The notes under the pieces: generated by a model
What the model was told of the DNA's origin: nothing
What the model saw: only the letters and a program-made list of their open reading frames with translations
Databases searched by the model: none
Shown: piece by piece, positions 18,622 through 25,604 of the stretch
How positions within the stretch are numbered: position 1 is the stretch's first letter
How the letters are laid out: every line of letters starts with the position of its first letter
Assembly (NCBI RefSeq): GCF_024699945.1
Contig: NZ_JAJOMY010000001.1
Location: 2,921,001 to 2,985,000, forward strand
DNA from: Phenylobacterium sp. J426
GTDB taxonomy: Bacteria; Pseudomonadota; Alphaproteobacteria; Caulobacterales; Caulobacteraceae
DNA length: 64,000 nt
Direction of reading: 5' to 3'
Program-made: the position numbers and the translations under genes

Positions 18622-19893
18622 TCACTCTTCGTTGACCGCCTTGGACTTGAGCATCCTGCCCGAGGTGACGGTGCCCTGACCGAACTTCGCCCGGATGACA
18701 TCCAGCGTCTTCTCACCGGCTAGAGCCTTGCGCTCCTCCTCGGCGAAGAAGTCCGAGGTGGCGGCATCAGCGTCGACGAAGTCGGACAGGCCGATGCCGA
18801 TCAGCCGCCACGGCTTGCCGGTCGCCTCTTTCGCCAGCAACTCCCGGCCAACGCCGAACAGGGTCTTGGCCGTTTGGGTGGCGACGGGGATCGTGCGCCG
18901 GCGGGTCACGATCCTGAAGTCGGTCGCCCGGAGCTTCAGGGTCACGACGCGGCCGGCGACGCCGTCGGCTCGCGCCTTACGGCCCACCTTTTCGCAGAGC
19001 GGCGCCAGCATGTCCTCGAGCTCGCCGAGGTTCGAGAGGTCCTCGTTGAAGGTGGTCTCGGCGCTGATCCCCTTGCGCTCCTCGTTGGGGTTCACGGCGC
19101 GCGCGTCCCGGCCGTGGGCCAGGCGTGAGAGCCGAAGGCCGTGGGAGCCCCATCGCTCGGCGAGCAGCTTGATGTCAGCGCGGGCGAGGTCGCCCACGGT
19201 CCGGAAGCCGGCCTTCTCGAGCGAGGCGACCATAGCCGGGCCGACGCCGGGCAGAATCCCGACCGGCTTCGGCGCAAGGAACGTCTGCGCCGTCCGCGCG
19301 CCGATCACCGAGAAGCCGCGGGGCTTGTCGAGGTCCGAGGCCACCTTGGCCAGGAACTTGTTCGGCGCGAGGCCGATCGAGACCGTCAGCCCCGTCTCGG
19401 CCTCGATCCGGGCCTGCAGCTTCGCCAGCGTCACGGCCGGCGGCGCGCCGTGCAGGCGCTCCGTGCCGGACAGGTCCATCCACGCCTCGTCGAGGCTGAG
19501 GTTCTGGATCAGCGGCGTCAGCTCGCCGGCCAGCCCCAGGATGCGCTGGCTCTCGAACCTGTACTTGCTGAAGTCGGGCTTGATCACCACGGCCTCGGGA
19601 CAGGCCTTCAGCGCCTTGAACATCGGCATGGCCGAGCGCACGCCCTTGATGCGGGCGATGTAGCAGCAGGTGGTGACCACGCCGCGCTTGCCGCCTCCGA
19701 CGATCACCGCCTGGTCGCGCAGCTCTGGGCGATCGCGCTTCTCGACGCTGGCGTAAAAGGCGTCGCAATCCATGTGGGCGATCGAAAGCTCGCCCAGCTC
19801 TTCATGGAAGATCACGCGCGGCGAGCCGCAGAACGGGCAGCGGCGAACCTCGTCTTCGCCGGTCCAGAAGCAATCGCGGCAGAGGGCCTTCAT
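18622..19893 (-). CDS. dinB: DNA polymerase IV (Y family)
   Basis: Error-prone translesion polymerase of 423 residues. The palm carries Asp42 and Asp44 (AHMDCDAFYASVEKRD) and SLDEAWMDL with the catalytic Asp-Glu. YIARIKGVRSAMP and the helix-hairpin-helix segment VGILPGVGPAMVASLEKAG are typical. An N-terminal extension with CxxC pairs (CRDCFWTG, CPFCGSPR) looks like a small zinc ribbon, as in many alphaproteobacterial DinBs. ATG 19893 overlaps the stop of the upstream ROK gene (ATGA), suggesting coupled translation. The apparent ROK-DinB fusion frame results from the ROK frameshift and is not real. Confidence 0.93.
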   Translation of the reverse strand: MKALCRDCFWTGEDEVRRCPFCGSPRVIFHEELGELSIAHMDCDAFYASVEKRDRPELRDQAVIVGGGKRGVVTTCCYIARIKGVRSAMPMFKALKACPEAVVIKPDFSKYRFESQRILGLAGELTPLIQNLSLDEAWMDLSGTERLHGAPPAVTLAKLQARIEAETGLTVSIGLAPNKFLAKVASDLDKPRGFSVIGARTAQTFLAPKPVGILPGVGPAMVASLEKAGFRTVGDLARADIKLLAERWGSHGLRLSRLAHGRDARAVNPNEERKGISAETTFNEDLSNLGELEDMLAPLCEKVGRKARADGVAGRVVTLKLRATDFRIVTRRRTIPVATQTAKTLFGVGRELLAKEATGKPWRLIGIGLSDFVDADAATSDFFAEEERKALAGEKTLDVIRAKFGQGTVTSGRMLKSKAVNEE

Positions 19894-20748
19894 GTCGGCC
19901 ACAGCCAGGCGGCGCCGCGCACGCCCGAGCTGTCGCCGTGGGCGGCCCGGCGGATCGGCGTCTGGAAGACGTCGGAGAAGACGTGCGGCGCGATGGCCCC
20001 GGGCAGCCGGCCGTACAGCGCCTCGACATTCGACATCCCGCCGCCGAGGACGATCACATCCGGGTCCAGCAGGTCGACGACGATCGCGAGGCCGCGGCCC
20101 AGCCGGTCGGCATAGGCCGCCAGGGCGTCGTCGTCGGCCGCAGCCTGCTCGGCGGGCATCCCGGCGGCGCGCGCCAGCCCGGAGCCGCTGATCCAGAGCT
20201 CGAGGCAGCCGCGCCGGCCGCACCAGCATTCGGGCGCCGGCAGCTCGTCGGGTCTCGGCCAGGGCAGGGGGGGTATGGCCCCACTCGCCGGCGACGGCGT
20301 TGCGGCCCAGCAGCGGCCGCCCGCCGATCGCCACCCCGCCGCCGCAGCCGGTGCCCAGGATGGCGGCGAACACCACCTCGGCATCCGCGCCCGCGCCGTC
20401 GGCCGCCTCGGACAGGGCCAGGCAGTTGGCGTCGTTCGCATAGCGGACGGGCCGCTCGAGGACCCGCGCCAGGTCCTCGGCGAACGGTCGGCCGTTGAGC
20501 TGGGTGGAGTTGGCGTTTCGGACGAGACCGTCCCTCGGCGATGTCGAGCCGGGGCCGCCGACGCCGACCCGCGTGGCCGAGACGCCGGCCTGCCGTTCGG
20601 CCTCGGCCAGCAGGGCCCGCACCGCCTCCAGGCCCATGTCGTAGTCGCGCGGCGTCGGGGCGCGGACCCGGGCCAAGAAGCGGCCTTCCGCATCGAGGGC
20701 CGCCGCCTCGATCTTGGTGCCGCCGAAGTCCACGCCGAAGCGGATCAT
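19890..20748 (-). CDS. ROK family sugar kinase (frameshifted in this sequence)
   Basis: Predicted fructokinase/N-acetylglucosamine or glucose kinase of the ROK family, ~285 residues after correction. The N-terminal phosphate motif DFGGTKIEAAAL, the GTGCGGGVAIGG loop and the zinc site CWCGRRGCLELW are seen. The family junction GEWGH..PLPWPRPDELP is broken by one extra base in the G7 run at 20267-20273 (minus strand C7); with six it reads through. The stop overlaps dinB (ATGA). The sugar specificity cannot be told. Confidence 0.88.
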
Positions 20749-20773
20749 CCGCCCCTTCTACCTGATTTGTTCC

Positions 20774-21232
20774 TCAGACGCCCGCCTTGGCGAGGTTCGG
20801 CTTGGGGATGGCGAAGGCGAAGGGGCCGTTCTTCGCCCGCTCGCGCGCCTGCTCGGCCCAGGCGTTCGTGAAGGCGACGGGGCCGCCGGGCGACGGCGCC
20901 TGACGGACGATGCGGATGGTCCGCGCCTTGAAGGCGGCCGCCACCTGCGCCCAGAGGTCCAGATCCTCCGTCGGCGCCTCGTCGCCGGTCGAGGAAAGCC
21001 GCTCCGGGACGGCCGCGAGCAGCGCATCGGCGGTGGTGAGGACCACGTCGCCTGGGGCGTCCTTCAGCGCCGCCATCAGGGCCACCAGCGTCAGGCGCTG
21101 TCGGCCGATCCGCCGGTCGCCGCCGGCCTGGCCGGTGGCCGCCCCGCCGACGCTGCGGACATGGGCCCAGCCGCCGGTGCGGAAGGGCTCGGCGTAGGAG
21201 ACGGCGAGCCAGATTCGGGTGGTGTCGGTCAT
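20774..21232 (-). CDS. RNase H-like fold hypothetical protein
   Basis: A 152-residue protein. GGWAHV...GGAATG, RLTLVALMAALKDAPGDVVLTTADALLAAV resembles the strand-helix order of RNase HI, but the DEDD acids and the usual DGS/MEL/TDS motifs are not intact, so catalysis is doubtful. ATG 21232 (MTDTTRIWLAV) is chosen because the upstream extension is Arg-rich and overlaps the neighbour. It sits between the HAD and ROK genes on the same strand. The fold assignment is tentative. Confidence 0.55.
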   Translation of the reverse strand: MTDTTRIWLAVSYAEPFRTGGWAHVRSVGGAATGQAGGDRRIGRQRLTLVALMAALKDAPGDVVLTTADALLAAVPERLSSTGDEAPTEDLDLWAQVAAAFKARTIRIVRQAPSPGGPVAFTNAWAEQARERAKNGPFAFAIPKPNLAKAGV

Positions 21233-21236
21233 GGGA

Positions 21237-21893
21237 TCAGCGGCGTAGCGAAGCCTCGATGGCCTCGGCAAGCTCGGCCCAGTCGTCGATACGTGGATGC
21301 CGCACCGATGTCGGCGCAAACGGCCGCAGGCGCTCGTCGGCCACGTGCTGGAAGGTCGCCGTGTCGGGCGAGTGATCGGCCACCGAATCGAGGTTCGGCA
21401 GCAGGTCGTCCACGAAGGCCGCCGGATGGACGGTCTGGCGGGTGAGGGCGGACGCGATAGGCCCCTTTGGACCTGTGTTGAGGATCAGCGGGTGTTCCAG
21501 CCCATGGCTCCTCAGCCACTGGGCCCGCAGCCGCTCCGCCTCGGCCGGCGCGTTGGACAGGATCAGGATTTCCGCGCGCTTCGCCAACCTGTTCAGCGCC
21601 GCGATTGATCCCGGCGCGGGTTCGATCCGATGGCAATGGGTGGCGAAGAAGTCGTCGAACAGCGCCTTGCCTTCGGTGAGCGCCAGATGCTGGTCCTCAC
21701 CGGGGCGATAGATGTTCTGGAACAGGGCGAAGCGCTCGATTCGCATCTCGAGGCCGCGGCCGGCCAGGAAGTCGCCGAAGCCCTGCATGAACAGGCCCAG
21801 CACCTCGTCCACGTCCACCAGCACCAGCGGGCGGTCCCGGGAAAGTCCAAGCGATTCAAGCATGGGGGCGGTGACGGCGGAAGGTTCAGGCAA
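21237..21893 (-). CDS. HAD-superfamily hydrolase
   Basis: Haloacid dehalogenase-like phosphatase of 218 residues. Motif I is LVDVDEVLGLF (nucleophile in DVDE), motif II ILSNAP, and the motif III/IV region is NTGPKGPIASAL and FVDDLLPNL. The C-cap-less core suggests a small-molecule or protein phosphatase; the substrate is unknown. It ends 4 bases before the RNase H-like gene, so the two probably form one transcript. It is divergent from divK. Confidence 0.8.
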   Translation of the reverse strand: MPEPSAVTAPMLESLGLSRDRPLVLVDVDEVLGLFMQGFGDFLAGRGLEMRIERFALFQNIYRPGEDQHLALTEGKALFDDFFATHCHRIEPAPGSIAALNRLAKRAEILILSNAPAEAERLRAQWLRSHGLEHPLILNTGPKGPIASALTRQTVHPAAFVDDLLPNLDSVADHSPDTATFQHVADERLRPFAPTSVRHPRIDDWAELAEAIEASLRR

Positions 21894-22005
21894 GTGTTGG
21901 TCCAGACGCGGCTAACGAAGTTTAAGGATATCCGTGGGATCAAACCCGGACAGTTGGGGAAGGACGCCTGCGCGGCCCGACCTCGAAGAAGGCGCCGGGT
22001 CCCGA

Positions 22006-22371
22006 ATGGCCAAGAAGGTCCTCATCGTCGAGGATAACGAGCTGAACATGAAGCTCTTTCATGATCTGCTCGAAGCCCAGGGCTACGAAACGATCGAGAC
22101 CCGCGAGGGTCTCGCGGCGCTGTCGCTCGCCCGCGAGCACCGGCCTGACCTCATCCTGATGGACATCCAGCTCCCGGAGATCTCCGGCCTCGAAGTCACC
22201 AAGTGGCTCAAGGAAGACGACGAGCTGGCGAAGATCCCGGTGGTGGCCGTGACGGCTTTCGCCATGAAGGGTGACGAGGAGAGGATCCGCGAGGGCGGCT
22301 GCGAGGCCTACATCTCGAAGCCGATCTCGGTCTCGCACTTCCTCGACACCATCCGCCGCCTGCTGGCCTGA
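22006..22371 (+). CDS. divK: Single-domain response regulator DivK
   Basis: Cell-fate response regulator of 121 residues without output domain; in Caulobacter it is phosphorylated by DivJ, dephosphorylated by PleC, and acts through DivL-CckA to control CtrA. The acidic pocket (VED at 8-10), phospho-acceptor Asp53 (LILMDIQLP) and Lys in YISKPIS are present. The start ATG 22006 gives exactly the Caulobacter-like N-terminus [20 protein letters not shown]. pleD follows 5 bases later, an order conserved in Caulobacterales. Confidence 0.96.
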   Translation: MAKKVLIVEDNELNMKLFHDLLEAQGYETIETREGLAALSLAREHRPDLILMDIQLPEISGLEVTKWLKEDDELAKIPVVAVTAFAMKGDEERIREGGCEAYISKPISVSHFLDTIRRLLA

Positions 22372-22376
22372 CGCCG

Positions 22377-23741
22377 ATGTCCGCCCGCATCCTGGTGGTG
22401 GACGACATCGAGGCGAACGTCCGCCTGCTCGAGGCCAAGCTGACGGCCGAGTACTACGAGGTGCTGACGGCCTCCGACGGGCCCACGGCGCTGGCCATGG
22501 CCGCCGCCGAACGGCCGGACATCGTGCTGCTGGATGTGATGATGCCCGGCATGGACGGCTTCCAGGTGTGCCGCCGGCTCAAGGACGATCCCGAAACCCG
22601 GCACGTGCCGGTCGTGCTGGTCACTGCGCTGGACGGCCGCGCCGACCGGGTGGCGGGGTTGGAGGCCGGCGCGGACGACTTCCTGACGAAGCCGATCGAC
22701 GACGTGATGCTGTTCGCCCGCGTCCGCTCGCTAACGCGGCTGAAGGCCGTCATCGACGAGCTGCGTGAGCGCGAAGCCTCGGGCCGACGCATGGGGGTGA
22801 TCGCCGGCGCCGCGTCACGCCTGGGCGGCTCGGGCGGCCGCATCCTGATCGTCGACGACAACGCCCGACAGGCGCAGCGCGTCTGCTCCGAGCTCGCCAT
22901 CGAGCACCGGCCGGTAATCGAGAGCGATCCCGAGAAGGCCATGCTGACGGCTAAAGGGCCGGTCGACCTGGTGCTGGTCAACGCCTGCGCCAAGGCCTTC
23001 GACGGGCTTCGCTTCGCCGCCCATGTCCGCTCCGACGAGACGACCCGTGGCCTGCCGATCCTCGCGGTGGTCGATCCCGACGAACGGCAGCGGATCGTCA
23101 AGGCGCTGGAGATCGGCGTGAACGACATCCTGGCCCGCCCGATCGATCCCGGCGAACTCGCCGCCCGCGCCAGGACGCAGATTCGCCGCAAGCGATACAC
23201 TGACTACCTGCGCACCAACCTCGATCACTCGCTGGAGCTTGCGGTCACCGACCAGCTCACCGGGCTGCACAACCGCCGTTACATGCAGGGCCAGCTCGAG
23301 GCGCTGATGCTTCGGGCGGGAGTCGGCGGCGAGCCGGTGGCGACGCTCGTCATCGACATCGACCACTTCAAGCGCATCAACGACAGCTTCGGCCACGATG
23401 TGGGCGACGAGGTGCTGCGTGAGTTCGCCGTGCGCCTAGCCTCCAACGTCCGCGCCGTCGATCTGCCGGTCCGCCACGGCGGCGAGGAGTTCGTCGTCGT
23501 GATGCCGGACACCAGCCTGGATGATGCCCGCCGCATCGCCGAGCGCATCCGTCTGCACGTCGCCGGCTCTCCGTTCCGGGTGATGGGCGGCGACGAGCTT
23601 CTGAGCGTCACCATATCCATTGGAGTCGCCGCCAGCTTCGGGCCGGAGGACAGCGCTCAGGCACTGCTGAAGCGGGCCGACGAGGCGGTCTATGAGGCCA
23701 AATCCCGCGGCCGCAACCGGGTCATCGCCCGGGCGGCATAG
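22377..23741 (+). CDS. pleD: Diguanylate cyclase response regulator PleD
   Basis: Polar c-di-GMP synthase of 454 residues (same length as Caulobacter PleD). REC1 carries Asp53 (LLDVMMPGMDGF). The second receiver (~155-270) is an adaptor for dimerisation and has lost its phospho-acceptor region (VLVNACAKAFDGL). The GGDEF domain has an intact GGEEF active site, preceded five residues earlier by the RAVD inhibitory I-site (RxxD). It drives the swarmer-to-stalked transition in Caulobacter. It is co-transcribed with divK. Confidence 0.97.
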   Translation: MSARILVVDDIEANVRLLEAKLTAEYYEVLTASDGPTALAMAAAERPDIVLLDVMMPGMDGFQVCRRLKDDPETRHVPVVLVTALDGRADRVAGLEAGADDFLTKPIDDVMLFARVRSLTRLKAVIDELREREASGRRMGVIAGAASRLGGSGGRILIVDDNARQAQRVCSELAIEHRPVIESDPEKAMLTAKGPVDLVLVNACAKAFDGLRFAAHVRSDETTRGLPILAVVDPDERQRIVKALEIGVNDILARPIDPGELAARARTQIRRKRYTDYLRTNLDHSLELAVTDQLTGLHNRRYMQGQLEALMLRAGVGGEPVATLVIDIDHFKRINDSFGHDVGDEVLREFAVRLASNVRAVDLPVRHGGEEFVVVMPDTSLDDARRIAERIRLHVAGSPFRVMGGDELLSVTISIGVAASFGPEDSAQALLKRADEAVYEAKSRGRNRVIARAA

Positions 23742-23756
23742 GCGGCGGAAACGAGA

Positions 23757-23785
23757 ACGCCCGGCGGTGAGGCCGGGCGTCTTTC
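23757..23785. terminator. Terminator between pleD and rpmG
   Basis: Perfect stem ACGCCCGGC / GCCGGGCGT with a 6-base loop, followed by CTTTC on the plus strand; probably bidirectional, since rpmG converges. Confidence 0.75.
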
Positions 23786-23810
23786 ACCACAATCAAAGGC
23801 TTCGTCAGCC

Positions 23811-23978
23811 CTACTTGATCTTGCCTTCCTTGAACTCGACGTGCTTGCGCGCGATCGGGTCGTACTTCTTCAGCACCATCTTGTCGGTCTTGGTGCGGGC
23901 GTTCTTCTTGGTCACGTAGAAGAAGCCGGTGTCCGCCGTGGAATTCAGGCGGATCTTGATAGAGGCGGGCTTCGCCAT
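23811..23978 (-). CDS. rpmG: 50S ribosomal protein L33
   Basis: A 55-residue ribosomal protein read from ATG 23978 to TAG 23811. The N-terminus [20 protein letters not shown] and the basic C-terminus [18 protein letters not shown] match L33. It lacks the CxxC pairs of zinc-binding paralogues, so it is the zinc-free (C-minus) form. A GGACCTG stretch lies just upstream of the start. The position next to pleD is conserved in Caulobacter. Confidence 0.97.
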   Translation of the reverse strand: MAKPASIKIRLNSTADTGFFYVTKKNARTKTDKMVLKKYDPIARKHVEFKEGKIK

Positions 23979-24067
23979 GTCAGGTCCTTAAAACGCGGGG
24001 CCAAACGGGGTCGCACCGCCGGCGGGTGTTCGAAGAGGCGGGGAAAATACGAATCCGCGCGCGGAAG

Positions 24068-24496
24068 TCAATGCGCGGCGAGCCGTGCCTTCAATCCGCC
24101 GTGCGCTAGGGTGGCGAAGGCGCCTGCCAGCAGTCCAGCCCAGAGCACCATGGCCATCTCCGCGAAGCCCGGCGCATAGACCTTGAAGTCCTGCGGGCCG
24201 GGGTAGGCGTAGATGGCGACCATGAAATTCATCGCCAGATAGGCGATGCCTGACAGCGCGAGGAGGGGCCCACCGGCGCGCCAGGCCGCGAGGAAGCCGA
24301 GGCTGCGGGGCGCCTGCCCGCCGCGCGACAAGGTCCGTGCGCCGCGAATCCACAACACGACGGCGGCGAGCGCTACGGCGAAGAGGACCAGCGTCAGAAG
24401 CTGAATCTCGATGGCGGCATCGGCGAAGGTGTTGGTGATCTTGGCTCCGCAGCAGGCGGCGGCGGCTTCGGGGGCGGCCGGATCGGTGGTCTGCAT
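24068..24496 (-). CDS. Hypothetical membrane protein with three transmembrane segments
   Basis: A 142-residue protein of unknown family. Three hydrophobic helices are visible at ~33-51, ~75-98 and ~110-131; the N-terminus carries a CC pair (AAACCGAKITNTF). It has no recognisable catalytic motif. It stands alone between rpmG and the NIPSNAP-like gene on the same strand. Base composition is as in its neighbours. Real coding is supported by the alternation of hydrophobic segments; the function is unknown. Confidence 0.65.
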   Translation of the reverse strand: MQTTDPAAPEAAAACCGAKITNTFADAAIEIQLLTLVLFAVALAAVVLWIRGARTLSRGGQAPRSLGFLAAWRAGGPLLALSGIAYLAMNFMVAIYAYPGPQDFKVYAPGFAEMAMVLWAGLLAGAFATLAHGGLKARLAAH

Positions 24497-24548
24497 GTCG
24501 TTCCTCCCAGTTGGCCGGGAGCATGGCGGAGCGAACTACAATTGTAAA

Positions 24549-24761
24549 CTAGTCTGATGTACGGCCGTAATCCGTGGCGATGAGGACTCGGTCCTCGATC
24601 TCGCCCACCAGCTTCCCATGTTCGGCCGCCGTCATGCCCTTGATCTCGGCCCATTGAGGGTCGGCCATGAACGCAGTCCAGGCCGCCTTCATCTCCGCCT
24701 CGTCGCGCCAGCGCAGTAGGTAGACGAACTCGGTCCGGTTCTCGGCCTTCGCCTCCCACAT
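24549..24761 (-). CDS. Short NIPSNAP-like protein, probably truncated
   Basis: Seventy residues (NRTEFVYLLRWRDEAEMKAAW, AFMADPQWAEIKG) match the C-terminal half of a NIPSNAP dimeric alpha-beta barrel domain. The N-terminal RxY half normally present is missing. Just upstream, in another frame, ATG 24798 opens a signal-peptide-like stretch (MLRGLLAALAV); losing one base near 24764 would join the two, but ~40 residues of the domain would still be absent. It may be a decayed gene or a deletion in the sequence. Confidence 0.5.
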   Translation of the reverse strand: MWEAKAENRTEFVYLLRWRDEAEMKAAWTAFMADPQWAEIKGMTAAEHGKLVGEIEDRVLIATDYGRTSD

Positions 24762-24826
24762 CGAGGACGGCTAGGGCGGCGAGCAGGCCACGGAGCATAC
24801 GCTGAACCTTGGCTGTGGGGTCGACC

Positions 24827-25543
24827 CTACAGATAGGCAGGCCGTCCGGCGCTGCGATCCTTGTAACGCAAGAAAGGTTTTGGTCGGGCGGGATCGGCCA
24901 TCCGCAGCTCGGCTTCCTTGATCATCAGCCGGGTGACGGTCGGCAGCTGCAGCTCCAGCGCCTCGCCGAACTCGACCCAGGCGATGTGTTCGAGCTCGCC
25001 GCAATCCGGCTGGCGCTCCAGGCTCATCAGCCGTTCGGCGTCGGCGATGAGGAACCAGGTGTCGAACCGCTTGCCGACGCTGGGCGGGGTCACGGCGCGG
25101 GCGATGACCTCCAGCGCCTCTAGGTCGGCGAGGGCGCCTTGCTCGACGAAAGGCCTCCAGGGGCCAGCCGACGGCCGCACGGGCGCTTCGCGCGCCAGCA
25201 GCAGGCCGGCTTCCTCCCAGGTCTCGCGAACGGCGGCGAGCGCCAGGGCGCGGCCCTTTCCGGGCTTCAGGTAGGCGTCGAAGAGGGCGGCGGTGTCCGG
25301 CTTCAGGTCGGTGGCGAACGGTGCGCGGTAATCGGCCCGGTCGATCCGGCCGCCGGGGAAAACCCAGCGATCGGGCATGAAGCTGTGACCGCCGTGGCGT
25401 CGCCCCATCAGCACCCGCGGCTTGGGGCCGTCGCGGCGGATGATCATCACCGTCGCGGCGCTCTTCGGCCGGACGGCGCGCTGGCCGGCGGTGCGGGGCG
25501 GGCCTTCAGGCTTCAGCGGCAGGACGGGGGCGTCGTCGGACAT
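24827..25543 (-). CDS. Nudix hydrolase
   Basis: A 238-residue Nudix enzyme that hydrolyses nucleoside diphosphate derivatives. The Nudix box runs from FPGGRID to AAVRETWEEAGLLL, with a ~40-residue insertion between the GG and the REx2EE helix, as in NUDT19/CoA-type relatives. HSFMPDRWVFPGG is the strand before it. It is the last gene of the topA-rnr-nudix run, 61 bases after rnr. The substrate is undetermined (CoA or NDP-sugars possible). Confidence 0.85.
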   Translation of the reverse strand: MSDDAPVLPLKPEGPPRTAGQRAVRPKSAATVMIIRRDGPKPRVLMGRRHGGHSFMPDRWVFPGGRIDRADYRAPFATDLKPDTAALFDAYLKPGKGRALALAAVRETWEEAGLLLAREAPVRPSAGPWRPFVEQGALADLEALEVIARAVTPPSVGKRFDTWFLIADAERLMSLERQPDCGELEHIAWVEFGEALELQLPTVTRLMIKEAELRMADPARPKPFLRYKDRSAGRPAYL

Positions 25544-25604
25544 CGGATGGACTGTGGAGACGGAAGGAGGGTCTGGGAAGCGTGACCCAGCGTCACTCGC
25601 GAGC

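Noticed and set aside
18622..20748. ROK-DinB fusion protein of 708 residues
   Set aside because: The joining stretch is Arg-rich nonsense created by a +1 shift in the G7 run at 20267-20273; the true ROK frame ends at 19890 and dinB starts at 19893.
21912..21925. CtrA box before divK (CTAA-N6-TTAA)
   Set aside because: One mismatch and a spacing of 6 instead of 7; too weak to claim, although divK is a plausible CtrA target.
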